From NCBI RefSeq assembly GCF_900142565.1, contig NZ_FRBH01000001.1, forward strand, positions 248,001 to 312,000: DNA of 64,000 nucleotides, read 5' to 3'. The notes below the pieces were generated by a model. That model had not been told where the DNA came from, did no database searches, and saw only the letters and a list, made by a program, of their open reading frames with translations. The translations under genes were made by a program, and so were the position numbers. How positions within the stretch are numbered: position 1 is the stretch's first letter; every line of letters starts with the position of its first letter. The DNA comes from Chishuiella changwenlii (GTDB lineage: Bacteria; Bacteroidota; Bacteroidia; Flavobacteriales; Weeksellaceae). This document shows, one piece after another, positions 1-10,239 of the stretch.

Positions 1-603
1 GACGTAAACAATGCAGATGTTTCTAAACGTTATACACACGATACAATTAGAGATCTTACTTACTACGGAGGTGATAAGAAAGTTGATTTAGGTTTCGTAG
101 GATCTTGTATGGTTCACAAAGACGATTTAAAAATTGTTTCTCAAATGTTGAAAAATGTTGAAAAACAAAACGGAGAAGTTAAATTCAACGCTCCATTAGT
201 TGTTGCTGCACCTACTTACAATATCATCGACGAATTAAAAGCTGAAGGTGATTGGGATTTATTACAAAAATACTCAGGATTTGAGTTTAGTGATTTATTA
301 CCTAAAAACACTGCTCGTACAGAATATGAAAACATTATGTACTTAGAGCGTCCTGGTTGTAACCTTTGTATGGGTAACCAAGAAAAAGCTGAAAAAGGAG
401 ATACTGTAATGGCTACTTCTACTCGTTTATTCCAAGGACGTGTAGTAGAAGATAGAGATGGTAAAAAAGGTGAGTCTTTATTAGCTTCAACTCCAGTAGT
501 TGTTCTTTCTGCAATCTTAGGTAGAATACCAAATATTGAAGAGTACAAAGCTGCTGTAGAAGGAATTAATTTAACAAAATTCACTCCTATTTCTACTAAA
601 TAA
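1..603 (+). CDS. acnB: Aconitate hydratase B, C-terminal part (truncated by window edge)
   Basis: The reading frame is already open at base 1 and gives the last 200 residues; the ATG at 109 is internal. The enzyme interconverts citrate and isocitrate in the TCA cycle using a 4Fe-4S cluster. AcnB hallmarks are visible: GSCM with a cluster cysteine at residue 36 of the fragment, and PGCNLCMGNQ with cysteines at about 120 and 123, followed by the conserved ATSTRLFQGRV segment. A hairpin terminator follows the stop. A second, unrelated-subfamily aconitase lies just downstream, so this organism carries two aconitases side by side. The N-terminal HEAT-like and swivelling domains expected of AcnB lie outside the window. 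The family assignment is secure. Confidence 0.95.
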   Translation, partial: DVNNADVSKRYTHDTIRDLTYYGGDKKVDLGFVGSCMVHKDDLKIVSQMLKNVEKQNGEVKFNAPLVVAAPTYNIIDELKAEGDWDLLQKYSGFEFSDLLPKNTARTEYENIMYLERPGCNLCMGNQEKAEKGDTVMATSTRLFQGRVVEDRDGKKGESLLASTPVVVLSAILGRIPNIEEYKAAVEGINLTKFTPISTK

Positions 604-625
604 TCAAGAATTAAAATTGATATAA

Positions 626-665
626 TACAAGAGCGTATCCAACTTATGGATACGCTCTTTTTTAT
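626..665 (+). terminator. Rho-independent terminator after acnB
   Basis: A 12-13 bp stem (AAGAGCGTATCC with its complement) is followed by a run of T. It separates acnB from the next aconitase gene. The rest of the roughly 285-base spacer up to 889 is A+T rich and presumably holds the promoter of the next gene. I found no exact TAnnTTTG box in it. Confidence 0.85.
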
Positions 666-888
666 TGAGGAATTTCTAATTTATATTTAAAATGTAAAAA
701 AAGATTATAAGATGAGTATTTCTTAATTCTTAACCTCTAACTTTTAATTAGAAAATTAAATCAATATACGTTAGATAGAATCGTTTTAAATTGGGAAACT
801 TTAAACTAAATTTCACACAATGGCATGATAAAAGTAGTAAATTGTAGTATAGATTTTTACTAATAAAATTGAATTTAAATTAATTATT

Positions 889-3153
889 ATGGCATTTGAT
901 ATAGACATGATTAAAGGCGTTTACGCTAAAATGCAAGAACGTGTTGATGCTGCTAAAGCTATTGTAGGACGTCCTTTAACCTATTCAGAGAAAATTTTAT
1001 ACGCGCACTTATTCGACGGTCAACCAACAGCTGCTTACACAAGAGGAGAATCTTATGTTGATTTTACTCCTGATAGAGTAGCTATGCAAGATGCAACAGC
1101 ACAAATGGCCTTATTACAATTTATGCAAGCTGGTAAAGTAAAAACAGCTGTACCTTCAACTGTTCACTGTGATCACTTAATTCAAGCAAAAGTTGGAGCA
1201 AAAACAGATTTACAAGAAGCAATAAACAAATCATCAGAAGTTTTTAATTTCTTAGAATCTGTTTCAAATAAATATGGAATTGGATTTTGGAAACCTGGTG
1301 CAGGAATTATACATCAAGTTGTTTTAGAAAATTACGCATTCCCTGGTGGAATGATGATTGGAACGGATTCACATACACCAAACGCTGGTGGACTAGGAAT
1401 GGTTGCAATTGGTGTTGGTGGAGCTGACGCTGTAGATGTAATGGCTGGTATGCCATGGGAATTAAAAATGCCAAAGCTTATTGGTATTAAATTAACAGGT
1501 GAACTTTCTGGTTGGGCATCTCCAAAAGATGTTATTTTAGAAGTTGCAGGTTTATTAACTGTAAAAGGTGGAACAGGTGCAATTGTAGAATATTTCGGAG
1601 AAGGTGCTGAATCTTTATCTGCAACAGGAAAAGGAACAATTTGTAACATGGGTGCAGAAATTGGAGCAACTACTTCTATTTTCGCATACGATGATGCTTC
1701 TGAGCGTTATTTAAGAGCTACTGACAGAGATGATGTTGCTGATGCAGCAAATGAGCTTAGAGCATATTTACGTTCAGATGATGAAGTTTATTCTAATCCA
1801 GAAAATTTTTACGATCAATTAATCGAAATTAATTTATCTGAATTAGAGCCTCGTTTAAATGGTCCTTTTACGCCAGATTTAATGACACCTGTTTCTAAAA
1901 TGAAAGAAACTGCTGCTGCTAATGGATGGCCAATGGATGTTGAATGGGGATTAATTGGTTCTTGTACAAATTCATCTTACGAAGATTTATCTCGTGCAGC
2001 TTCAATTGCTCAACAAGCAATAGACAAAGGATTAGTTACAAAATCTTCTTTCGGAATTAACCCTGGTTCTGAACAAGTAAGATATACAGCAGACAGAGAT
2101 GGTTTCTTAAAAACATTTGAAGATTTAGATGCTGTTATTTTTACAAACGCTTGTGGTCCTTGTATTGGACAATGGGATCGTGAAGGAGCAGATAAAGAAG
2201 AAAAAAATACAATCGTTCATTCATTCAATCGTAATTTTAAAAAACGTGCCGATGGAAATCCTAATACATATGCCTTTGTAACTTCACCAGAAATGGTTGC
2301 TGCAATTGCAATCTCTGGTCGTTTAGATTTTAATCCATTAACGGATAAATTAATCAATAAAAATGGCGAAGAAGTAATGTTAGATGCTCCAAAAGGAGAG
2401 GAATTACCAGCAAACGGTTATGCTTATGAAGATAACGGTTACCAAGCACCTGTAGAAGATGGTTCTAATGTAGAAGTTATTGTTAATCCAAGTTCAGAGC
2501 GTTTACAATTGTTAGCAGGTTTTAAACCTTGGAATGGACAAAACATTACTGGAGCTAAATTATTAATTAAAGCCTATGGTAAATGTACTACAGACCACAT
2601 TTCTATGGCTGGTCCTTGGTTACGTTTCCGTGGACATTTAGATAATATTTCTAACAATACTTTAATTGGAGCTGTAAATGCTTTTAACGAGGAAGTAAAC
2701 TCTGTAAAAAATCAGTTAACTGGTGAATATGGTCCAGTTCCAGATACTGCAAGAGCTTATAAAGCTGCTGGAGTTCCTTCTATAATTGTTGGTGACGAAA
2801 ACTATGGTGAAGGTTCTTCTCGTGAGCATGCTGCCATGCAACCTCGTCATTTAGGTTCTGTTGCTGTATTAGTTCGTTCTTTTGCTCGTATCCACGAAAC
2901 GAATCTTAAAAAACAAGGAATGTTAGCCTTAACTTTTGCAGACAAAGCTGATTATGATAAAATACAAGAAGATGATATATTCAATTTCTTAGATTTAACT
3001 GAGTTTACTCCAGGAAAACCACTTAAAATAGAATTGGTTCATGCAGATGGTTCTAAAGATATAATTTTAGCCAACCACACTTACAATGAACAACAAATTA
3101 AATGGTTTAAAGCTGGTTCTGCATTAAATTTAATTAAAGCACAAGAAGCATAA
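889..3153 (+). CDS. acn: Aconitate hydratase, mitochondrial-type (AcnA/IRP superfamily)
   Basis: This is a 754-residue aconitase closely resembling the mitochondrial ACO2 type, which is shorter than the roughly 890-residue bacterial AcnA. The 4Fe-4S ligands are visible: GSCTNS with Cys359, and ACGPCIGQ with Cys422 and Cys425. The N-terminal [18 protein letters not shown] segment and the C-terminal swivel-domain sequence [15 protein letters not shown] are also intact. It catalyses citrate/isocitrate isomerisation through cis-aconitate. The ATG at 889 fits the family start. It follows acnB in the same direction, but a terminator separates them, so the two are probably separate transcripts. Having both makes this the likely housekeeping or stress-alternative copy; which is which cannot be told from sequence. 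Confidence 0.95.
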   Translation: MAFDIDMIKGVYAKMQERVDAAKAIVGRPLTYSEKILYAHLFDGQPTAAYTRGESYVDFTPDRVAMQDATAQMALLQFMQAGKVKTAVPSTVHCDHLIQAKVGAKTDLQEAINKSSEVFNFLESVSNKYGIGFWKPGAGIIHQVVLENYAFPGGMMIGTDSHTPNAGGLGMVAIGVGGADAVDVMAGMPWELKMPKLIGIKLTGELSGWASPKDVILEVAGLLTVKGGTGAIVEYFGEGAESLSATGKGTICNMGAEIGATTSIFAYDDASERYLRATDRDDVADAANELRAYLRSDDEVYSNPENFYDQLIEINLSELEPRLNGPFTPDLMTPVSKMKETAAANGWPMDVEWGLIGSCTNSSYEDLSRAASIAQQAIDKGLVTKSSFGINPGSEQVRYTADRDGFLKTFEDLDAVIFTNACGPCIGQWDREGADKEEKNTIVHSFNRNFKKRADGNPNTYAFVTSPEMVAAIAISGRLDFNPLTDKLINKNGEEVMLDAPKGEELPANGYAYEDNGYQAPVEDGSNVEVIVNPSSERLQLLAGFKPWNGQNITGAKLLIKAYGKCTTDHISMAGPWLRFRGHLDNISNNTLIGAVNAFNEEVNSVKNQLTGEYGPVPDTARAYKAAGVPSIIVGDENYGEGSSREHAAMQPRHLGSVAVLVRSFARIHETNLKKQGMLALTFADKADYDKIQEDDIFNFLDLTEFTPGKPLKIELVHADGSKDIILANHTYNEQQIKWFKAGSALNLIKAQEA

Positions 3154-3178
3154 ATTTAAATTATACATTATATTATCA

Positions 3179-3222
3179 ATACAATCCCATTAACGAATAT
3201 TATGTTAATGGGATTGTTATTT
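3179..3222 (+). terminator. Probable terminator after the second aconitase
   Basis: A perfect 14-bp inverted repeat (3181-3194 with 3204-3217) has a 9-nt loop, followed by a T-rich but interrupted tract. It lies between the aconitase stop and the next gene start. Confidence 0.7.
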
Positions 3223-3274
3223 TATATTGATTTATTTTTTTATATTAGAGTAATCTAATCAATAACTTTACTTT

Positions 3275-5611
3275 ATGAGGTCAAGGCTCTTACTTTTTTT
3301 ATTTCTTTCATTTTCTTATTTAAATGCACAATCATTATTAGATAATGCGATTAAAAATTTAGAAAATAGTTATACTCAAGAAAAAGTTTACCTCCTATTA
3401 GATAAAAATGAATTTATTGCTGGCGAAAATAATTGGTTTAAAGCATTTGTTTTTAAAAACTATCAACTAACAGATATTTCGACAACATTATTTGTTGAAT
3501 TATATGACGATAAAAAGAATTTAATCGACAAAAAGCGTGTTTTATTAATTAATGGACAAGGCGATAGTAGTTTTCAATTAAAAGAAGATTTACAAGAAAA
3601 TATCTACTACATCAGAGCATATACAACCTATATGACAAATTTCTCTGAAGACTATCAGTACATTAAACCAATTCCTGTTTACAATAAAAATTCAACAAGA
3701 AAATTTGTATTAAATGATAAAGTGAAATGGAATGCAGAATTATTTCCAGAAGCAAATACATTTATAGAAAATCAAACTACAAAATTTGCCGTAAGATTAT
3801 TTTCTAATGGTTTAAAACCATCTAAATGGTCGGGTTATGTAATTGATAAAAATAAACCTACAACTAAATTGGTTGAATTTGAAAACTATGATGAAAACGT
3901 AGCCGATTTTTATTTTAAAGCTGAATCTAATAAAAATTATGAACTAGTTGTTTTAGATGAAAGCGGGAACAAACAAGCAATTGACTTTCCTAAGCCACAA
4001 AAAAATGGGGTAAAGCTTGAAGTTATTTTACACCAGAATGAAGTTAAGTATCGTTTAAAAGCATTTGACATTTCAAATTCATTAAAAAATTATAAAATAG
4101 TTGCAACACTAAATAATCAATTAGTTTATAAAGCAGAGATTAAACAAAACACGGAACAATTATCTAATGGAATTCCACTAAATAAAAAATTGAATGGAAT
4201 TTTACAAATCTCTATTTTCAACGAGAAAGATCAGTATGTTTCGAGTCGATTAATTTTTGTTCAACCAAATAAATTTTCGAAAAAACCTCAACTTAGTTTT
4301 GATGTCAATCAAAATAAAAGAACAAATAATTCAATTCAGATTATTAATCCTACAAGTAGTAATTATGCTGTATTAATTAATCAACTGCCAACTAACGAGA
4401 ATTTATTAAGTGCTCTTTGGTTAACAGAAGATTTAAAAACATCAATCCAAAATCCTAATCAATATTTTTCTGAGGAAACGAATCTAAAAGCCTTAGATGC
4501 TTTATTAATTTCTGAAAAATGGAAAAAGTTTAATTGGAGCAGTTTAAGTTCTGGTCAACATCCTTTAATTAAGAATAAACCAGAGCCTTATTTATCTTAT
4601 AAAGGTCGAGCTATAAAAAATGGTCAACCTATAACCAATTCAACCTTAAATTTCTTTATTAATTATCCTGATTCTAACAAAGAATTAGAAATGGTTGAAA
4701 CTGATGAACAAGGGAATTTTTATTTAAAAAATATCATTTCAGAGGATGATTTTTCCATCAACTATTTTGAAAATTCTGCTCAGAAAAAATCAAAAGAAGA
4801 AACTTTTTTAAATATTTCGCTTGTCCCTTTAAACAACTTTGTTCCTTTAAAAAAAGAATTACCTCAATCTAATTACATTTTATCAGAAAAAGTAGTTGAT
4901 GAAAATATTGCTTCAACTTATAGAGAACAACTTGAAAACAATAAGAAAATTGAGTCTAATAAGATTAGATTAAAAGAAGTTATTATTAGAGCTGAGAAAG
5001 AGAACAAAACAAAAAAATTAAACGACGAATTAGCAAGTTCTTTATTTAAAGGAATGTTTGATACAACATTTGATTTTGTAAATAACGATTACAATGTTCA
5101 GTCTTATCGAGACATGGCAGATTGGCTAAATGGAAGAGCTGCAGGAGTTACAACAGATCAAAATGGAGTTTATATTAGAATGTCACGAGCGAAAATATAT
5201 ATTAACGAAATGGAATCTGACTTTGAAGCATTTAAAGCTATCAATCCAAATGATGTTGCCATGCTAAAAGTATATAAAAATGCAGGCTTAATAAGCAATG
5301 CTGTTGCTATTTATACAAGAAGAGGAAATCATGTTTCTCCAGATTCTTCGGATTCTAAAAATTTATTTATAGTTAATGGATACAATAAAAGTGCAGATTT
5401 TCTTTCTATTGATGATTATGATAAAATTTATAAAAAAGTCCCAAGTGATATGAGAGAGGTTTTATACTGGAATCCTAACTTTTCTACAACTAAAGAGAAT
5501 GAAGAAATTATAGAATATTACAACAACGATAATCCTAAGAATTATAATTTAACGATTATAGGTTTTGATAAAGATGGATTTCCTGTTTTTTATGAAGGAA
5601 AGATTAATTAA
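3275..5611 (+). CDS. Secreted protein with a TonB-receptor plug-like C-terminal domain
   Basis: The 778-residue product begins with a signal peptide (hydrophobic LLLFLFLSFSYLNAQ, cleavage after AQ). The N-terminal half resembles the beta-sandwich (macroglobulin MG2-like) domains of large Bacteroidota surface proteins. Around residues 440-510 lies a carboxypeptidase-regulatory-like segment (YKGRAIKNGQPI, then TDEQGNFYLKNI). Around 600-690 is a plug-like region (SYRDMADWLNGRAAGV, then IYINEMESDFEAFKAINPND). No C-terminal beta-barrel follows, so it is not a complete TonB-dependent receptor. It is probably periplasmic or outer-membrane associated; substrate and partner are unknown. Its 3' end overlaps the convergent gene by four bases, with no terminator in between. 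Confidence 0.75.
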   Translation: MRSRLLLFLFLSFSYLNAQSLLDNAIKNLENSYTQEKVYLLLDKNEFIAGENNWFKAFVFKNYQLTDISTTLFVELYDDKKNLIDKKRVLLINGQGDSSFQLKEDLQENIYYIRAYTTYMTNFSEDYQYIKPIPVYNKNSTRKFVLNDKVKWNAELFPEANTFIENQTTKFAVRLFSNGLKPSKWSGYVIDKNKPTTKLVEFENYDENVADFYFKAESNKNYELVVLDESGNKQAIDFPKPQKNGVKLEVILHQNEVKYRLKAFDISNSLKNYKIVATLNNQLVYKAEIKQNTEQLSNGIPLNKKLNGILQISIFNEKDQYVSSRLIFVQPNKFSKKPQLSFDVNQNKRTNNSIQIINPTSSNYAVLINQLPTNENLLSALWLTEDLKTSIQNPNQYFSEETNLKALDALLISEKWKKFNWSSLSSGQHPLIKNKPEPYLSYKGRAIKNGQPITNSTLNFFINYPDSNKELEMVETDEQGNFYLKNIISEDDFSINYFENSAQKKSKEETFLNISLVPLNNFVPLKKELPQSNYILSEKVVDENIASTYREQLENNKKIESNKIRLKEVIIRAEKENKTKKLNDELASSLFKGMFDTTFDFVNNDYNVQSYRDMADWLNGRAAGVTTDQNGVYIRMSRAKIYINEMESDFEAFKAINPNDVAMLKVYKNAGLISNAVAIYTRRGNHVSPDSSDSKNLFIVNGYNKSADFLSIDDYDKIYKKVPSDMREVLYWNPNFSTTKENEEIIEYYNNDNPKNYNLTIIGFDKDGFPVFYEGKIN

Positions 5612-8600
5612 AATCTTGCTTGTACTTGTACACTTCCCGTATGTATAGGTTTATTTGTTTCTGTTTTTCGTCCATCGTAAGAAATGTTAAGCTGTAAAAA
5701 ACTTGTAATCTGACGTTGTAATTGCAATTGCCAAACAAAGTTATTTCCGGCACGCAAACCTTCCATCATCTGGTTTCCTACAACAGATTCCTGATTACCT
5801 ATAAATTTATTATTGATATAACTAAATGTTCCTAACAAGGTCATTTTTTCGGAATTATTCCACTGAATTTCTGTTCCTAAATCAGATTGATTTAAGCGTT
5901 CATTTCCTGTTGTATTTTTCTTATTCTGATAATTATAAAACAAAGATGCTATAATAGATTTATCTGTTTGATAGGTTATTTTTGGCGTTAATTTTATATT
6001 ATTCAACTTGTATCTTCTCGTTGCAAATAATTCCGAATCACTTTTTATTGACATCAACTCTGTATCGAAACTAGCAATTAAATCTTGTAGAACTTTATAT
6101 CTTGTTTGCAATAGAAAACTATCAGAATCGCGGTATTCTGTTCCTGTATATACATAGGTTTGAGATTGCTGTTGATTAAATATAAAATTAGTAGACCATT
6201 TATATTGTGTTCCTTGATTATAGAAAATAGAAGAACGTATATTTCTTGTTTTACTTAATAGTTTAGATGATTTTGTAAAAGGATTCCATTCAATTACCAT
6301 CCCATCTTTACGAAGGGAGTTTGATGCAGAAATATTTTGTAAAAACATCCAACGATTCCAAAATTCATTATCAGAATTAAAAACTTGTTGTGGACGAAAT
6401 CGTAAAGTGAAATTAAATAGATTTTTATTCGTTTTTAGATATTCTATTGTATTGGTATAAACACGGATATAATTAGCCTGATCTATAAATTCTGCCACCT
6501 CAAATTCATCTAATTGTTCTATTCCATCTGCATTATAATCTGTCCATTTATATATCCCCATTCCATCTGCAACTTTTATGTACTGAAACTCGCGTTGAGG
6601 CTCTACTCCACTCCCTACTTCATAATCAACATTTAACTGTAAACCTTGATTAAAAAATGCTTTGTACCATTTTACATTTCCAGTTACAAAATCTTCGTTT
6701 GGAGAATCTAAGTATTGATAGTTTACTTTTCTGTAATGAAAATTAAAACTTAATTGATGCGTTTGTTTCTGAATTAAAGTTGAATTTAAAATAGCTCCCG
6801 TACTTTGTTGAATATTCTGCCAATTCCCTAAACGAACAGAGTCATCTTGTCTTTTATAAACAGTTAAATCTATCTTATGTCCCAGAGAATCTGCAAAGCC
6901 TCCTTTCAACTGAAACTCATTCCATTTAAAACTTAAATCAGATTTTTTAGCATATGTAAAATCATCTATATCATTACTTTCTCCCCATACACGTGCTCCA
7001 ACCCAAAACTTCTCTCCAACTTTTCTTTTTCCATCAACTATGTAACGAGAAAAGTTCGTATTCTGCAATGTAGATTTTGTTGATAGTAAATTAGCTTTTG
7101 CTACTAATTCATCTTTCTTTGTTATAAATTTTGTTTCAATTTCATTTCGGAAACCTTTGTATAGGCTAGAATTCTCTAAATAATCTAATTTATATTGCGT
7201 TGTTAATTTATCTTTCCAAGTTGCCGCTATTTTAGCTGTTACAAAATTTTGATCAACACCAATTAATTCATTCTCTAAATTAAAATCACGTGCAAACTCT
7301 ACTGAACGTAAACGTTCTGCACTTTTATAATTTTTATTGATGTAACTCCATTCTAAGAAAGGAGTAATTTTCCATTCTTTAAACTGAAATTTCTTCTCTC
7401 CATAAATTCTCGTTGCTAAACCAGAATTATTATGATCGTCTATAGATGAAAATAAATTTTGATCATAATTACTCAATCCAAAATTAAATCCAACATTCCC
7501 ATTATTCTTTAATTGATATTGACCATTTAATGTATAAATCTGTAACTTTTTAGGAGAAATTAAACGCTTTATTGGTTCATAATCTCCTTGTAAAATTCCA
7601 GAAATTGGTTCTGTATACTGAAAAACTTTCCCGTTTTGATTTGCATTTGCCTGACGATAATTTCCTTGATTTGGTCCTACATAAGTAAAAACAACCTGGT
7701 ACAGCTCATCGCTCTGATTAGTTGAATATTCAAAAATATCCAAACCATTTAAATTTACTTTTCTATATAAAATTTTGTTCGAATCATAGGTTGCTAACTC
7801 AGCAGAAACAGCATACATTTTATCTACGTCATTTCCTGCATTAGAAAGAATTTCTTTTTCATCGTTCGTTAAATCATTTCCAAGCGAATTATTTTTAGAA
7901 TCTTTTTGAGAATAAAAGAATCCTGATAATTTCAATCTTTCCGATTCATACTCAGCTCCACCATATAATAAAACCTGAGAATAATTTCTAGAGTTATATA
8001 AATACTCAACATTAATTCGAGTATTTGCTGTGATTAATCGGTTTGTAGTAAAGGAAATCTCTCCCGTATTATAATTAATTACATAATCGTTTTGTTCTCC
8101 TCTTTGCAATAAAACACCATCAATATAAACTCTTTCACTTCCAGAAATAATAATCACATATAATTCATTATTTCTACCAGAAAGCCTGTAAGGACCTTGA
8201 TTTCCATCTTGTCCTATAAAATTTACACGCATAAACTCTCCTCGTGTTATACTTCCTGTTGCAAAAATATTGGTTGTAGATTTTTCTTTATCTAAACGAG
8301 TGGAAAGTTGTAAACCCGTAACTTTTTGATTGAATGGATTAAAATAATCTCGTTCTTGATTGGTATTAAGATCAATATGACCAGCTCTAATTTTAGAATT
8401 TTTACTAGCTAATTCGATGTAAACCTTATCAAACTCCTGAAGATTTTGTGTATAACCATCTGATTCTATTGGGACATTGTTATCAGCAATTGCAGCATTC
8501 ACTGTAATATCGTCTGATAATTTCCCTGAAAGTTCTAGATCTAATGAAGATTGCACAGAGGCACTTTGGTTGTTTCCGAAACGAATTCCTCTAACCATAG

Positions 8601-9030
8601 AACCTTTACTATTTAATCCGCCAAAAACATCTTTATTTTCTTGATTTGATTTTACTTCTATTTGATGAAAAATATCAACTGGTTTTTCTTCATCAACAAT
8701 TATATTGGGATTTTTTGCATAATAAACTGATTCTGCTAATTTAGGATTAACAAAATAATTTATTTTGACCATTTGCAAAGCCAATGATGATTGAAAATAA
8801 ATTTCATTTCTCTCAAAATCAACTCTATATAAATCTTTAGAAATTGGAATTCCAGCAGAATCAAGAATCTGGAATTTCTCTTGAAGTATTCCTTTTTTAG
8901 TAAGTTTTATTGTATCCGTAACTCGAACAGAATCTTGGTAAAAGTTTGGATTTTTCCAATCAAATTTTTGTGCATGCAAAAAACTGCTCGCTATCAAAAA
9001 ATATAGGAAAAATAAAACTCGAAACTGCAA
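5608..9030 (-). CDS. Very large outer-membrane beta-barrel protein
   Basis: The 1140-residue product has a signal peptide (FRVLFFLYFLIASSFLHAQ). After about residue 130 it is dominated by alternating amphipathic beta-strands rich in Y, F, N and T, ending in a final aromatic strand (VQVQARF) typical of outer-membrane barrels. A conserved-looking block near residues 150-215 (VRGIRFGNNQSASVQSSLDL, then DKVYIELASKNSKIRAGHID) precedes the barrel. I do not recognise a named family or function. The only workable start is a TTG at 9028-9030: there is no in-frame ATG before the signal peptide, and a stop lies upstream. It sits 43 bases downstream of the GT9 glycosyltransferase gene in the same direction, suggesting co-transcription and a cell-envelope role. 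Confidence 0.75.
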   Translation of the reverse strand: MQFRVLFFLYFLIASSFLHAQKFDWKNPNFYQDSVRVTDTIKLTKKGILQEKFQILDSAGIPISKDLYRVDFERNEIYFQSSLALQMVKINYFVNPKLAESVYYAKNPNIIVDEEKPVDIFHQIEVKSNQENKDVFGGLNSKGSMVRGIRFGNNQSASVQSSLDLELSGKLSDDITVNAAIADNNVPIESDGYTQNLQEFDKVYIELASKNSKIRAGHIDLNTNQERDYFNPFNQKVTGLQLSTRLDKEKSTTNIFATGSITRGEFMRVNFIGQDGNQGPYRLSGRNNELYVIIISGSERVYIDGVLLQRGEQNDYVINYNTGEISFTTNRLITANTRINVEYLYNSRNYSQVLLYGGAEYESERLKLSGFFYSQKDSKNNSLGNDLTNDEKEILSNAGNDVDKMYAVSAELATYDSNKILYRKVNLNGLDIFEYSTNQSDELYQVVFTYVGPNQGNYRQANANQNGKVFQYTEPISGILQGDYEPIKRLISPKKLQIYTLNGQYQLKNNGNVGFNFGLSNYDQNLFSSIDDHNNSGLATRIYGEKKFQFKEWKITPFLEWSYINKNYKSAERLRSVEFARDFNLENELIGVDQNFVTAKIAATWKDKLTTQYKLDYLENSSLYKGFRNEIETKFITKKDELVAKANLLSTKSTLQNTNFSRYIVDGKRKVGEKFWVGARVWGESNDIDDFTYAKKSDLSFKWNEFQLKGGFADSLGHKIDLTVYKRQDDSVRLGNWQNIQQSTGAILNSTLIQKQTHQLSFNFHYRKVNYQYLDSPNEDFVTGNVKWYKAFFNQGLQLNVDYEVGSGVEPQREFQYIKVADGMGIYKWTDYNADGIEQLDEFEVAEFIDQANYIRVYTNTIEYLKTNKNLFNFTLRFRPQQVFNSDNEFWNRWMFLQNISASNSLRKDGMVIEWNPFTKSSKLLSKTRNIRSSIFYNQGTQYKWSTNFIFNQQQSQTYVYTGTEYRDSDSFLLQTRYKVLQDLIASFDTELMSIKSDSELFATRRYKLNNIKLTPKITYQTDKSIIASLFYNYQNKKNTTGNERLNQSDLGTEIQWNNSEKMTLLGTFSYINNKFIGNQESVVGNQMMEGLRAGNNFVWQLQLQRQITSFLQLNISYDGRKTETNKPIHTGSVQVQARF

Positions 9031-9073
9031 AAGATTTTTACTGAATAACGTAAGTTTTAAACAAAAATTTCAT

Positions 9074-10126
9074 TTACAATGAAAGCAATCTTTCGATTTC
9101 TTTCATTACACCTTGTTGATTATCATCTTTTGCAACAACAACCGCATTTTCATTCCCGTATGGTTTATATCTTTCTAAGAAACTTTCAGACTTAAATAAA
9201 CCTATTGTTTTCGTTGGTGCAGCACAACTTAAATGCATCATACCAGAATCAGCAGCAACAACAATTTCGCAATTATACATTACAGCAGCAATTTCTCTAA
9301 CATCTTTACTATAAAATTCTGGTAATCGACGTTGTAACATGGAGATATTTTCGACTGGTAATATTTCGATTAAATTATATTCTTCTGCATACTTTGGGTA
9401 AAAAAGCTCATAAAAAGTTGTCCACCATTCTTCACTATAACATTTTCCTCCGGTAGCGAATGTAAAAAATGCCAACGTTTTTTTATCAGAATTTTTCGTA
9501 ACTCCTTCTAATATTTCTTTTCCTTTCTCTATTTCTTTATCCGTTAACTGAATATTTAAAGAAGGAACATGATTTACATTTAAAGGATGTCCAAATAATT
9601 CTAAGAATTTTCGAAATTGATAAACAGGATATTGAGCTTGATGTAACTGTATCTCTTGTTTTGTATCTGATATAAATTCGTCTCCGAAAAGTTTATATTT
9701 CGCTCTTGCTAAAGAGGCTGAAATTTTTCCAGAAGAAGATTCTTTTTCTACGTTAATTACTAAATCGTATTTCTTTTTCTTCACTTTAAACCAAACGTTT
9801 AAATAATTTCCAAACTCCTTTAAAGGTTTTTTAGGCAATTCTATTATTTGATTAATTTGTGGATAGTTTTCAAAAATAATTGGAGTAACTCTACCTTTTA
9901 CAAAAAGATCTATTTGTACTTGTGGATTATAAGCAATAATTTCTTGAATTAAAGGAGTAATTAATAATGTATTTCCTAATCTATGATTTGGTCTACTTAC
10001 AAGAACTTTATCTAGTTTTAAGACTTCATTTTTATTAATTTTATTTAATGAATCTTTACCTATTCCTCCTGTTAAGCTACGCATTATTTTGCGTCTATAC
10101 TGATTAACCTTTGCTTTAAAACTCAT
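9074..10126 (-). CDS. Glycosyltransferase family 9 (heptosyltransferase-like)
   Basis: The 350-residue soluble protein has the GT9/heptosyltransferase pattern: an N-terminal Rossmann half starting LVSRPNHRLGNTLLITPLIQEI, and a C-terminal nucleotide-sugar site with AADSGMMHLSCAAPTKTIGLF near residues 290-312. GT9 enzymes add heptose or related sugars to lipopolysaccharide on the cytoplasmic side of the inner membrane. Most Flavobacteriia have GT9 proteins outside classical heptose pathways, so the donor sugar is uncertain. The large outer-membrane protein follows after 43 bases. The family is secure; the substrate is not. Confidence 0.88.
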   Translation of the reverse strand: MSFKAKVNQYRRKIMRSLTGGIGKDSLNKINKNEVLKLDKVLVSRPNHRLGNTLLITPLIQEIIAYNPQVQIDLFVKGRVTPIIFENYPQINQIIELPKKPLKEFGNYLNVWFKVKKKKYDLVINVEKESSSGKISASLARAKYKLFGDEFISDTKQEIQLHQAQYPVYQFRKFLELFGHPLNVNHVPSLNIQLTDKEIEKGKEILEGVTKNSDKKTLAFFTFATGGKCYSEEWWTTFYELFYPKYAEEYNLIEILPVENISMLQRRLPEFYSKDVREIAAVMYNCEIVVAADSGMMHLSCAAPTKTIGLFKSESFLERYKPYGNENAVVVAKDDNQQGVMKEIERLLSL

Positions 10127-10205
10127 AAATTTAGATTTTAAAATTGCTTTATAACTTGGCTACGAAGCTATGTAATCTATTGAAGAAAAAAAATATTTTT
10201 TTCTA

Positions 10206-10239
10206 ATAAAAAAGACCTCAAAATGAGGTCTTTAAAAAA
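10206..10239 (-). terminator. Terminator after the SDR gene
   Basis: A 10-bp stem (AAAGACCTCA and complement) has a 3-nt loop and, on the minus strand, a T-rich tail. It lies immediately beyond the SDR stop. Confidence 0.8.
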
